DNA from: Streptomyces xiamenensis
GTDB taxonomy: Bacteria > Actinomycetota > Actinomycetes > Streptomycetales > Streptomycetaceae
DNA: 64,000 bases
Direction: 5' to 3'
Assembly: GCF_000993785.3 (NCBI RefSeq)
Contig: NZ_CP009922.3
Span: forward strand, 2,108,001 to 2,172,000
The position numbers were made by a program, and so were the translations under genes. Below the pieces are notes generated by a model, which had not been told where the DNA came from, did not search any database, and was given only the letters and a program-made list of their open reading frames with translations. This document shows, piece after piece, positions 34,672 to 43,499 of the stretch. Numbering within the stretch: the first letter of the stretch is position 1; each line of letters begins with the position of its first letter.

Positions 34672-34824
34672 CGTACAAACCCGGAGGGTCGTGACGGTAC
34701 GGGCACCTGCGGCGATTGATCACCATCTGGCCGGGTTGTCCCGGGGCTGAGTCGGTGGCGTAGGGTCGCGCGCGGAATCCGCGGCACCCCGCGCATCAGG
34801 GCAACATCCGGGAGGGCACTCACT

Positions 34825-35634
34825 GTGCACACCGTCACCACGGTCAACGTCAACGGCCTGCGGGCCGCCGCCACCAAGGGCTACCGGGAGTGGCTGGCCG
34901 CCACCGAGGCGGACGTGGTGTGCCTCCAGGAGGTGCGCGCCGAGGAGAAGCAGCTGCCCCAGGAGGTACGGGAGCCGGCCGGCTGGCACGCGTACTGGGC
35001 ACCGGCCGCCGCCAAGGGCCGGGCGGGCGTGGCCCTGCTCACCCGGCGCGAGCCGGACGCCGTGCGCACCGGGTTCGGGGTCGCGGAGTTCCAGGACTCG
35101 GGGCGCTATCTGGAGGCCGACCTGCCGGGCCTGACCGTCGCCAGCCTCTACCTGCCCTCCGGCGAGGTGGGCACCGAGCGGCAGGCGGAGAAGGAGCGCT
35201 TCATGGCGGCCTTCCTGCCGTATCTGGTCGGGCTGCGCGAGCGTGCCGCCGCGCAGGGGCGCGAGGTGCTGGTGTGCGGCGACTGGAACATCGCCCACCA
35301 GGAGGCCGACCTGAAGAACTGGCGCGCCAACCGGAAGAACTCCGGCTTCCTCCCGGAGGAACGCGCCTGGCTGACCCGGGTGTTCGCGGCCGAGGGCGGC
35401 TACACCGATGTGGTGCGCGCGCTGCACCCCGAGCAGGAGGGCCCCTACTCCTGGTGGTCCTACCGGGGCCGGGCGTTCGACAACGACGCGGGCTGGCGGA
35501 TCGATCTGCTGGCGGCCACCGGGGGCCTGGCCGGGCGGTGCGTCAAGGCGTACGTGGAGCGGGCGGCGACGCACGGGGAGCGCTGGTCGGACCACGCCCC
35601 GGTGACGGCGGTCTTCGAGGGCCTGCCGGGCTGA
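34825..35634 (+). CDS. xth: Exodeoxyribonuclease III (AP endonuclease)
   Basis: 269 aa from GTG with GGGAGG upstream. Endonuclease/exonuclease/phosphatase fold: VNVNGLRAA, CLQEVRAEEKQLP (metal Glu), GDWNIAHQEADLKNW (catalytic Asp-Asn), WRIDLLAATGG and SDHAPVTAVF (catalytic Asp-His). Cleaves abasic sites and degrades DNA 3'-5' in base-excision repair. Length is typical. Confidence 0.94.
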   Translation: MHTVTTVNVNGLRAAATKGYREWLAATEADVVCLQEVRAEEKQLPQEVREPAGWHAYWAPAAAKGRAGVALLTRREPDAVRTGFGVAEFQDSGRYLEADLPGLTVASLYLPSGEVGTERQAEKERFMAAFLPYLVGLRERAAAQGREVLVCGDWNIAHQEADLKNWRANRKNSGFLPEERAWLTRVFAAEGGYTDVVRALHPEQEGPYSWWSYRGRAFDNDAGWRIDLLAATGGLAGRCVKAYVERAATHGERWSDHAPVTAVFEGLPG

Positions 35635-35667
35635 GCCCGTTCGGTTCTGTGCGTTCCTGACATCTGA

Positions 35668-35691
35668 CCGGCCGCGGGCCTCTGCGGCCGG
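35668..35691 (+). terminator. Hairpin after exonuclease III
   Basis: CCGGCCGC/GCGGCCGG, 8-bp perfect stem with an 8-nt loop, 34 bp after the stop codon. Confidence 0.5.
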
Positions 35692-35728
35692 CCAGCGCAG
35701 CAACACGTTTGCTATGCCTCTCAACAGG

Positions 35729-35774
35729 CAGTTCTGTCCGAACTGTTGACCTCCCTCAGCAATCGCTCTACCTT
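35729..35774 (+). promoter_or_regulatory. Promoter and operator of the oligosaccharide ABC operon
   Basis: -35 TTGACC (35746-35751), 17-bp spacer, -10 TACCTT (35769-35774). Directly upstream is CAGTTC-TGTCC-GAACTG (35729-35745), a perfect 6-bp dyad that touches the -35. No sugar-specific regulator gene is adjacent, so the regulator is unlinked. Confidence 0.55.
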
Positions 35775-35836
35775 CCGTGAACCGTTTGAATCCGTTGGTT
35801 CCGTTGGGTAGATGCACCGAGCTGAGGGAGTGTTCG

Positions 35837-36823
35837 ATGACGAGCACCATCGAGCGGGCCGGCGGTTCCCCCGCCCCGTCCGCCGACCCGCCCGACCCGC
35901 CGCCCGCCTCCCCCGCGCGGACGGACCGCCTCACCCGATGGGGCAGGGAACTGCGCGGCCAGCGCACCCTGTTACTGCTCGCGCTCCCCGGCATCGCGTA
36001 CTTCCTGGTCTTCCACTACGCCGCGCTGTTCGGCAATGTCATCGCCTTCAAGGACTTCGTGCCCTTCCAGGGCCTGTGGGAGAGCCCCTGGGTCGGCCTG
36101 GACAACTTCCAGCGGATGTTCGAGGACGCCGCCTTCTGGCAGGCCGCCTGGAACACCCTGGCCATCGCCGTGCTCCAACTGGTGTTCTTCTTCCCGCTGC
36201 CGCTCGCCCTGGCGCTGCTGCTGCACAGCCTGGCGCGCGGCGGCGTCCGCAAGCTGATCCAGTCGGTCGTCTACCTGCCGCACTTCCTGTCCTGGGTCAT
36301 CGTGGTCGCGCTGTTCCAGCAACTGCTCGGTCCGACGGGGATGTTCGGCGGCAACGTCGCCTTCGTGACCGATGTGCTCGCCAACCCCGACGCGTTCAAG
36401 CCGCTGATGGTCGTCCAGATCATCTGGAAGGACTGCGGCTGGGGCACGATCATCTTCCTGGCCGCGCTCAGCCAGGTGAACCAGGACCTGTACGAGTCGG
36501 CCGCCCTCGACGGGGCGGGCCCGCGCCGCCGCTTCTGGCACGTCACGCTGCCCGCGATCCGGCCCATCGTCATCCTGCTGCTCATCATGCGGCTCGGCGA
36601 CATCCTCACCGTCGGCTTCGAACAGATCCTGCTGCAACGCGACGCGGTGGGCCCCGAGGCCGGCGAGGTGCTGGACACCTTCGTCTACTACCAGGGCGTA
36701 CTCGGCGCCGACTGGGGCTACTCGGCGGCGGCCGGTCTCTTCAAGGGCGTCGTCGGCGCGGTGCTCGTCTTCAGCGCCAACAAGATCGCACACCGGCTGG
36801 GCGAGCAGGGGGTATACAAGTGA
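35837..36823 (+). CDS. Sugar ABC transporter permease (LplB/YtcP type), TTA-containing
   Basis: 328 aa. ATG at 35837 follows GAGGGAG by 7 bases; an earlier in-frame ATG (35777) has none. Six membrane helices, and the EAA loop LYESAALDGAGPRRRFWHVTLPAI that docks the ATPase. The family imports oligosaccharides, often from plant polymers, using a shared MsiK-type ATPase, and none is encoded here. A TTA leucine codon lies at 35972-35974, so efficient translation should need the bldA tRNA. Overlaps the next permease by 4 bp. Confidence 0.92.
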   Translation: MTSTIERAGGSPAPSADPPDPPPASPARTDRLTRWGRELRGQRTLLLLALPGIAYFLVFHYAALFGNVIAFKDFVPFQGLWESPWVGLDNFQRMFEDAAFWQAAWNTLAIAVLQLVFFFPLPLALALLLHSLARGGVRKLIQSVVYLPHFLSWVIVVALFQQLLGPTGMFGGNVAFVTDVLANPDAFKPLMVVQIIWKDCGWGTIIFLAALSQVNQDLYESAALDGAGPRRRFWHVTLPAIRPIVILLLIMRLGDILTVGFEQILLQRDAVGPEAGEVLDTFVYYQGVLGADWGYSAAAGLFKGVVGAVLVFSANKIAHRLGEQGVYK

Positions 36824-37764
36824 ACCGAGACAGCCGGCACACGCTCGCGGACCGCGTGGCGGGCCCCAGGGAACGCCGCCCCTCCTGGATGGAGAAGCCG
36901 CACCCGCTCACCCAGGTGGGCAAGGCGGTCTCCCTCGTCATCATCTGCGCGCTGATCCTCGTGCCGATCCTGGTGGTGTTCTCCACCTCGCTCGCCTCAC
37001 CGGCCGAGGTGACGGAGAACGGCGGCTGGGTCCTCTTCCCCACCGAACCGACGCTCCAGGCCTACCAGGACATCCTCTCCGGCGGCACCATCACCCGCTC
37101 GCTCGCGGTGAGCGTGGGCATCACGGTGGTCGGCACGGCGGTCAGCCTGTTCGGGACCATCACCCTGGCCTACGTGCTCTCCCGCGAGCACTTCAGCCTG
37201 CGCAAACCGCTGCTGCTGATGGTGCTGTTCACCTTTCTCTTCCCGCCCGGGATGCTCCCCGGCTACCTGGTCGTGAAGGGCCTGGGGCTGCTCGACTCGT
37301 ACTGGGCGCTGATCCTGCCGGTGGCCATCAACGTCTTCAACCTGGTCATCATGCGCGGCTTCTTCCAGGGACTGCCGCAGGAGCTGTACGACGCCGCCCG
37401 CATCGACGGGGCCGGCGAACTCACCGTGCTGCTGCGGATCGTGCTGCCGCTGTCCAAGGCGGTCATCGCGGTGATCGGCCTCTTCTACGCGGTCGGCTAC
37501 TGGAACAGCTTCTTCTCCGCGATCCTCTACCTCAACGACTCCTCGAAGTGGCCACTCCAGGCGGTGCTCCAGACGGTGGTCACCAAGGGCGCCAACCTGG
37601 GCGGCAACACCACCGACGCGCTCTCCGACTCCGGCGCGGTCGCGGCGCCGCAGACGTACCAGATGGCCACGGTCGTCGTCGCGGTGATCCCGATCCTGAT
37701 CATCTACCCCTTCATCCAGAAGTACTTCACCAAGGGCGTGCTGACCGGCGCCATCAAGAGCTGA
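36820..37764 (+). CDS. Sugar ABC transporter permease (LplC/YtcP type)
   Basis: 314 aa from GTG at 36820, overlapping the first permease stop as GTGA. Six helices; EAA loop LYDAARIDGAGELTVLLRIVLPLS; C-terminus FIQKYFTKGVLTGAIKS is the usual ending of this family. Pairs with the upstream permease to form the channel. No ATPase gene in the operon. Confidence 0.92.
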   Translation: MNRDSRHTLADRVAGPRERRPSWMEKPHPLTQVGKAVSLVIICALILVPILVVFSTSLASPAEVTENGGWVLFPTEPTLQAYQDILSGGTITRSLAVSVGITVVGTAVSLFGTITLAYVLSREHFSLRKPLLLMVLFTFLFPPGMLPGYLVVKGLGLLDSYWALILPVAINVFNLVIMRGFFQGLPQELYDAARIDGAGELTVLLRIVLPLSKAVIAVIGLFYAVGYWNSFFSAILYLNDSSKWPLQAVLQTVVTKGANLGGNTTDALSDSGAVAAPQTYQMATVVVAVIPILIIYPFIQKYFTKGVLTGAIKS

Positions 37765-37778
37765 GCGAAGGAGCGGAC

Positions 37779-39443
37779 ATGACCGTGAACCCCCGTGCCG
37801 GCGCTCCCTCCCGGCGACGTTTTCTGCGCGGCTCGCTCGGCGCCTCGGCGGCGCTGGCCGCCGGGCCCGCGCTGGTGGGCTGCGCCACCTCGCAGGTGCG
37901 CAGCGCCCGCAACGCCGGCACCGAACCGGTGCCGTGGCCCGAGTACGTACCGGTGGAGGGGCCGCGGCCCGATCTGCCGCCCGACCCGCGCGGGGTGGAC
38001 GCCGGCTTCCTGCGCTACCCCGACCGCCTGGTGTCCTCGGTGCCCGAACGGCCGGGCGACGGCCAGACGGTGACCGCGATGGTGGAGACGTACGAGGCGC
38101 CGCCGCGCGGACCCGGCGCCAACCGCTACTGGGCCGCCCTCAACGAGGCGCTCGGAGTCGATCTGAAGCTCCAGCTGGTGCCCAGCGGCAACCTCAGCGC
38201 GAAGCTCGCCACGATGATGGCCAGCGGGGACATGCCCGACCTGGTGATGGTGCGCAACTGGATCCCGCGGGTGGCCGACTACGCGGCGAACGTGGCGGCC
38301 GATCTGAGCGAGCACCTGAGCGGCCCCGCCGTGCGGGACTACCCGAACCTGGCCAACCTCCCGACCTACGCCTGGCGGGACATGGGGCTGATGGGTGGCC
38401 GGATCATGGGGGTGCCCATCACCCGGCCGCGCACCGGCTCCGCGATCCTGTCGAACCGCGAGGAGATGACGCGGCTCGCGGAGGGCGCGTACAACGACTG
38501 GACGGCGGAGGAGTTCACCGACACCCTCAGGCGGGGCACCGGCGGCAAGAAGTACGGCTTGGGGGTGGCCTCGGGCGGCTGGCTGTTCGGGGTGCCGCTG
38601 CTGTCGTCGTGGCACGGGGCGCCGAACCTGTACGGGATGCGGGACGGCGCGTTCGTCAAGGCGGAGCTGACCGAGGAGTACCGGGCGGCGGTGGAGTTCG
38701 CGCGGCGGCTGCACGTGACGGAGAAGGTGTACTACCCGGGCACGGCGACGATGCCGACCGAGACGATGAAGTCGCTGTTCTTCAACGGGACGGTGCGCGC
38801 CCAGCTGGACAACCTGCCCGGGTACCAGGCGGCGAACATCGCGGTCGGGGACGCCTTCACGGTGGATCTGCTGCGCCCGCCGACGGGCCTGGGCACCGGG
38901 GCGACCTCGCACTTCAGCGGCGGGACGTACGGGTACACGCTGCTCAAGCCCGGGCCGCCGGAGCGGATCACCCTGCTGCTGCGGATCATGAACTACCTGG
39001 CGGCGCCGTTCGGGACCACGGAGTACGAGCGCACCTACTACGGAGTGGAGGGCGAGCACTTCGAGCGGGTGGACGGCGATCTGGAGCTGACGGAGCTGGC
39101 GAAGACGGAGAACCCGAGCACAGTGCCGGTGAGGTACATCACCGCGCCGCCGCCGGTGCACTTCTACCCGGGCAACCCGGACGCGGTGCGCCGGGTGCAC
39201 GCCTTCCAGACACAGGACGTGGAGACCGGGATCGCGCCGCTGACCAGTGGGCTCGTGGTGCGCGACGCGCTGCGGCCCTACACCAGGATGCGCAAACTCT
39301 TCGAGGACACGGTGATCTCGGTGGTGCAGGGGCACGACTCGATGAAGAAGTGGGACGAGGCGGTGCGGACCTGGCGTACGCAGGGCGGGGATCAGGTCGA
39401 CGCGGAGCTGGCGGAGGAGTACGCAGCCGTCAATCAGCTATAG
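37779..39443 (+). CDS. Extracellular sugar-binding lipoprotein (Tat-exported)
   Basis: 554 aa. The N-terminus has a twin-arginine motif (SRRRFLRGS) and a lipobox LVGC at about residues 30-33, so it is exported folded and lipid-anchored. The long mature domain (KLQLVPSGNLSAKLATMMASGDMPDLVMVRNW) matches LplA/YtcQ-type binding proteins, larger than simple sugar binders, which suits oligosaccharides. It starts 14 bp after the second permease. Ligand unknown; a pectate lyase gene lies 21 kb away, but no link is shown. Confidence 0.9.
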   Translation: MTVNPRAGAPSRRRFLRGSLGASAALAAGPALVGCATSQVRSARNAGTEPVPWPEYVPVEGPRPDLPPDPRGVDAGFLRYPDRLVSSVPERPGDGQTVTAMVETYEAPPRGPGANRYWAALNEALGVDLKLQLVPSGNLSAKLATMMASGDMPDLVMVRNWIPRVADYAANVAADLSEHLSGPAVRDYPNLANLPTYAWRDMGLMGGRIMGVPITRPRTGSAILSNREEMTRLAEGAYNDWTAEEFTDTLRRGTGGKKYGLGVASGGWLFGVPLLSSWHGAPNLYGMRDGAFVKAELTEEYRAAVEFARRLHVTEKVYYPGTATMPTETMKSLFFNGTVRAQLDNLPGYQAANIAVGDAFTVDLLRPPTGLGTGATSHFSGGTYGYTLLKPGPPERITLLLRIMNYLAAPFGTTEYERTYYGVEGEHFERVDGDLELTELAKTENPSTVPVRYITAPPPVHFYPGNPDAVRRVHAFQTQDVETGIAPLTSGLVVRDALRPYTRMRKLFEDTVISVVQGHDSMKKWDEAVRTWRTQGGDQVDAELAEEYAAVNQL

Positions 39444-39454
39444 CGTAGCCACTC

Positions 39455-39487
39455 GTTGGGGTGATTCTGGGAGGGAATCACCCCAAC
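39455..39487 (+). terminator. Strong hairpin after the ABC operon
   Basis: GTTGGGGTGATTC and GAATCACCCCAAC form a perfect 13-bp stem with a 7-nt loop, 11 bp after the binding-protein stop. No T-tract. Confidence 0.75.
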
Positions 39488-39576
39488 TGCCCTCACGTTC
39501 GGTAACGTCCTTCATGTCAAGGGAGACACACAGTCACCACGTGAGGTGGCTGGTATGGACACACGGGGGGCGTGTG

Positions 39577-41445
39577 ATGGCGAACATCCAATCTGACATC
39601 GGCCGGGTCACCGCACGGGACGACAGCCCGGACGACAGCGAACTGCCACTGCGCGAGAGCACCGAGATCCAGGGCGACATCCTGGCCGGATTCAAGAAGG
39701 ACCACGTCCGGCTCCTGATGCTGCGCTTCGGCGACCGGCGGCAGGCGAGGGAATGGCTCGGGCGGCTGCGCCACCGGATCTCCACGACGGCCGAGGTGAC
39801 GGCGTTCAACGAGTCCTTCAGCCGGGCCCGGCGCACCGCCGAGGGGGCCGACCCGCTACACGCCGCGGCGGTGTGGCGGGGCGTGTCCCTCACCTACCCG
39901 GGGCTGGCCGAGCTGATCGGCGGCGATCCGCTCACCGACGTGCCGGCCGGCAGCACCCAGGAGGCGCTGGCGCAGGGCTGTGCACGGCGCAAGGAACTGC
40001 TGGGCGACACGGGAGAGAGCGACCCGGCGCACTGGCTGTTCGGCGCCGGCCACCAGGAGCCGGTGCACGCGGTGCTCACCCTCGCCGCGGACCGGCCGGG
40101 CGAGCTGCGCGCCGCCGTGGAGGAGGAACGGGCCGCCTGCGAACGGCACAAGGTGTTCCTCGTCTTCGAGCAGCGCGCCGCCACCCTGCCGGGCGCGCGG
40201 CGCGGACAGGAGCACTTCGGCTTCCGGGACGGCATCAGCCAGCCCGGGGTGCGGGGTTTCGACGCCCCCGATCCCCAGGACCCGGTCCATCAGAAGGGCA
40301 AGCCGGGCACCCGGCTGATCGCCGCGGGAGAATTCCTCATCGGCCGCGCCCCGGACCACCGGGTGGTGACCTGGCTGCCGGGCTGGATGCGGGACGGCAC
40401 CTTCCAGGTGGTGCGGCGCCTCGCCCAGGATGTCGAGGGCTGGTGGGAGCAGGCCGAGGAGCATGTACGGGCCCTGCGCGCGGTGGGCGCGGCGCCGCCC
40501 TGCGCCACCAAGGAGTGGATGGCGGCCCGGATGATGGGCCGCTGGCCCTCGGGCACCCCGCTGCCGCACTCACCCGACCGGGACACCCCGCTCCCGCCCT
40601 GCGCGTCCCCGACCAACGACGTGTCGTTCGGGGACGATCTGGACGGGCGGGTCACCCCACTGTTCTCGCACCTGCGCAAGACCAACCCCAGGGACGGGCT
40701 CAAGGCCACCGAGGACGACAAGGAGGCGCTGGCCCAGGAGGGCATCCTGGATGGCCGCCGGGTGATGCGCCGGGGCATCCCGTTCGGCCCGACCGCCGAG
40801 GCAGGAGGCCGGGACGCCGCGCGCGGGCTGCTGTTCATCAGCTACCAGTCGGATCTGATCGCCCAGTTCGAGTTCATCCAGCGCACCTGGGTGGAGGCCG
40901 GTGACTTCCCCGAGCGGGAGAGCCCGGTCGGCCGGGATCCGGTGATCGGCGGCGAGGGCACCGGGTCCTTCCCGGTCGGCGAGTCGGGGCACCACCGGCT
41001 GGACTTCAAGAAGTTCGTGCGCACCGAGGGCGCGCTGTACACCTTCGTGCCCTCGCTCTCCGCCCTGAAGTGGCTGGCGGAGGGGGTGATTCCGGTGGGC
41101 GGCGGGCCGCTGGAGGACCAGCGGTACACCGCGCCGCTCACGCTGCGGCGCGGGGAGGTGATCAGCTCGGGCAAGGCCCGGCTGCGCTTCCAGGAGAGCG
41201 GTGACCTCACCGTCCACGACGAGGGGGAGCACGAACGCTGGCGCTCCACGACCGACAGCGGCGCGGTGCTGGCGCAGTTTCGGCCCAGCGGTGAACTCGC
41301 CCTGCTCTCCGAGGAGGGCGAGGCGATCTGGGCGACCCCGACCGCCGGTCACCCGGGGGCGGTCCTCACGGCCCGCACCACCGGCGACGTCGAGATCCGT
41401 TCGGCGGAGGGGGAGTTGCTCTGGCACACCGACACCGCCCACTGA
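39577..41445 (+). CDS. DyP-type haem peroxidase fused to a bulb-lectin domain
   Basis: 622 aa from ATG at 39577 (GGGGGG site). Residues 30-520 are a Dyp peroxidase: EIQGDILAGFKKDHVRLL at the start, the catalytic GFRDGISQPG near 214, and the haem-ligand region LFSHLRKTNPRDG. Residues 524-622 hold strand repeats of a beta-prism lectin: KARLRFQESGDLTVHD, LAQFRPSGELALLSEEG and TARTTGDVEIRSAEGELLW. No signal peptide or Tat motif is visible, so it is either cytosolic or exported another way. Dyp enzymes use H2O2 to oxidise dyes or lignin-like phenols. Confidence 0.9.
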   Translation: MANIQSDIGRVTARDDSPDDSELPLRESTEIQGDILAGFKKDHVRLLMLRFGDRRQAREWLGRLRHRISTTAEVTAFNESFSRARRTAEGADPLHAAAVWRGVSLTYPGLAELIGGDPLTDVPAGSTQEALAQGCARRKELLGDTGESDPAHWLFGAGHQEPVHAVLTLAADRPGELRAAVEEERAACERHKVFLVFEQRAATLPGARRGQEHFGFRDGISQPGVRGFDAPDPQDPVHQKGKPGTRLIAAGEFLIGRAPDHRVVTWLPGWMRDGTFQVVRRLAQDVEGWWEQAEEHVRALRAVGAAPPCATKEWMAARMMGRWPSGTPLPHSPDRDTPLPPCASPTNDVSFGDDLDGRVTPLFSHLRKTNPRDGLKATEDDKEALAQEGILDGRRVMRRGIPFGPTAEAGGRDAARGLLFISYQSDLIAQFEFIQRTWVEAGDFPERESPVGRDPVIGGEGTGSFPVGESGHHRLDFKKFVRTEGALYTFVPSLSALKWLAEGVIPVGGGPLEDQRYTAPLTLRRGEVISSGKARLRFQESGDLTVHDEGEHERWRSTTDSGAVLAQFRPSGELALLSEEGEAIWATPTAGHPGAVLTARTTGDVEIRSAEGELLWHTDTAH

Positions 41446-41457
41446 GGGCGGGCCGGA

Positions 41458-42531
41458 TCAGCCCTGCTGGTAGACGTCCGCGATCAGCTCGTAGCTCCGC
41501 AGCCGGGCCTCGGCGCCGTGGCCCATGGAGGTGAGCATGAGTTCATCGGCCCCGGTGCGCTTGGCCAGCGCGTCCAGGCCCTCACGCACGGCGTCCGGTG
41601 TTCCGTGGATGACGTTGCTCAGCCACTCGTCCACCACGTCCTGCTCCATCGCGCTGAACGGGTAGCTCTCGGCCTCCTCGGGGCTGGGCACCAGGCCCGG
41701 CCGGCCGGTGCGCAGCCGCACCATCGACAGCGCGCCGGTGAGGACCTGCCGGTACGCCTCGTGCCGGTCCTCGGCGGCCAGGGCGTTGACGCCGATCAGG
41801 GCGTACGGCTCGGAGAGCACCTCGGAGGGGCGGAAGGTGTGCCGGTACAGCTCCAGGGCGGGCAGGGTGTGGGCCGAGGAGAAGTGGTGGGCGAACGCGA
41901 AGGGCAGTCCGAGACGGCCGGCCAGCTGTGCGCTGAACCCGGAGGATCCCAGCAGCCACACCGAGGGCCGGCGGTCCGACTGGACCCCGCCCTGCACCCG
42001 GCCCTGGATGGGGCCGGGGACGGCGTGGATGCGGGCATAGGGGTGCCCCTGCGGGAAGTCGTCGTCGAGGAAGCGGACGAGTTCGGCCAGCTGCTCGGGG
42101 AACTCGTCGGCGCCGTCGGCGCGGCCCCGGCGCAGGGCGGCGGCGGTGGCCTGGTCGGTGCCGGGGGCGCGGCCCAGACCCAGGTCGACGCGGCCGGGGG
42201 CCATCGCCTCCAGCGTGCCGAACTGCTCGGCGATCACCAGGGGGGCGTGGTTGGGCAGCATCACGCCGCCCGAGCCGAGCCGGATGCGGTCGGTGTGGGC
42301 GGCGAGGTGGGCGAGGATCACGGCGGGCGCCGAGCTGGCGACACCGGGCATCGAGTGGTGCTCGGCCACCCAGAACCGGTGGTAGCCGCGCCGCTCGGTG
42401 AGCTTGGCCAGCTCCACCGAGGTGGCCAGCGCCTCGGTCGCCGTCCGTCCGCTGCCCACGGTGGCCAGGTCCAGCACCGACAGCGGTACGGGAGCCGTCC
42501 CGAAGCTGCTTCCCCTGATGGCGTCCGACAC
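41458..42531 (-). CDS. LLM-class (luciferase-like) flavin-dependent oxidoreductase
   Basis: 357 aa from GTG at 42531 with GGGAGGA. The N-terminal PLSVLDLATVGSG and FWVAEHHSMPGVASSAPAVILAHLA are diagnostic of the single-component LuxA/B-like alkanal monooxygenase group (YhbW/MsnO8 type), and GRVDLGLGRAPGTD follows. It uses FMNH2 or F420; substrate unknown. Convergent with the DyP gene, 12 bp apart. Confidence 0.9.
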   Translation of the reverse strand: MSDAIRGSSFGTAPVPLSVLDLATVGSGRTATEALATSVELAKLTERRGYHRFWVAEHHSMPGVASSAPAVILAHLAAHTDRIRLGSGGVMLPNHAPLVIAEQFGTLEAMAPGRVDLGLGRAPGTDQATAAALRRGRADGADEFPEQLAELVRFLDDDFPQGHPYARIHAVPGPIQGRVQGGVQSDRRPSVWLLGSSGFSAQLAGRLGLPFAFAHHFSSAHTLPALELYRHTFRPSEVLSEPYALIGVNALAAEDRHEAYRQVLTGALSMVRLRTGRPGLVPSPEEAESYPFSAMEQDVVDEWLSNVIHGTPDAVREGLDALAKRTGADELMLTSMGHGAEARLRSYELIADVYQQG

Positions 42532-42664
42532 GGCGGCGTCCTCCCTGTTCCTGCGGCTCGGTACGGGAGGGCAACCTTCAGAGGGGCGGGATCATTCCGT
42601 TCCCGCTGCGAAAGGCAGGAAGTGAGACGGACACCACGGGGCCGGCCGACACCGGAGCCAGGAC

Positions 42665-43492
42665 ATGATCACGCCTCAACCGTTTCCCAGCGGGCACGAG
42701 CAAGCGGCTGCCAGTGGGGTGACCAGCGTCCAGTTCATCGGTGGGGAACCGACCATGCACCCCGACGCGGAGGAACTGGTCCGTCACGCGCTGGACCTCG
42801 GCCTACGGACCGAGATCTACAGCAATCTCGTGCGCGTCACGGACGAGTGGTGGGAACTGTTCCAACGCCACGGGGTATCGGTGGCGACCTCCTACTACTC
42901 GGACCGGGCCGAGCAGCACAGCGCGATGACCGGCCGACGCAGCCACGCCCGGACCCGGGCGAACATCGAGAAGGCCCTCGGGCTCGGCATCGAGCTGCGT
43001 GCCGGCATTGTCGGCGACAGCGGCCACATCATCGACGCGGCCCGGCGAGATCTTGAGTCCCTGGGGGTGACCAGGATCGGCGCCGATCACGTTCGTCCCT
43101 TCGGGCGGGGTGCGAGGGAGGGGAGATCCGACCTGGCGAACCTCTGTGGCCAGTGCGGTACCGGCAGAGCTTCCATCGGCCCGAACGGGGAGGTCTCCCC
43201 CTGTGTCTTCTCTGGCTGGTTGAACGTCGGCAATGTCCAGGAGGTCCCATTGGACGCTATCCTCAGCAGCGCCGCCCTGGCCGAGGCGAATGCGTCCATT
43301 CGCAGCGCTGTCGGTGCGGCAAGGGCCCGCCGAGCGGACTGGGGCAACTGCGAACCCAAGCAAGATTGCGCTCCCAAGAACAACTGCCACCCCAAACAGC
43401 CCTGCCAGCCCGATACAGCGTGCCGCCCCAGGTGTACGCCCAATGAGGAGTGCAGCCCGGGACCGCTCAGCGGCTGTGACCCGAGGAACTGA
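42665..43492 (+). pseudogene. Radical-SAM/SPASM protein lacking its cluster-binding N-terminus
   Basis: The 275-codon frame opens directly in the first repeat of a radical-SAM barrel: EQAAASGVTSVQFIGGEPTMHPDAEELVRHAL. The GGEP SAM-binding motif is present, but the roughly 50-60 residues with CX3CX2C that should precede it are absent, and the upstream 130 bp does not encode them in any frame. The C-terminal SPASM-like cysteines remain (LCGQCGTGRASIGPNGEVSPCVF). A tail of about 45 residues contains eight cysteines in NCxPKxxC-like spacing. The enzyme cannot hold the catalytic 4Fe-4S cluster. Either a truncated pseudogene or a remodelled non-catalytic protein. GC is lower than in flanking genes. 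Confidence 0.75.
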
Positions 43493-43499
43493 CGAACAC

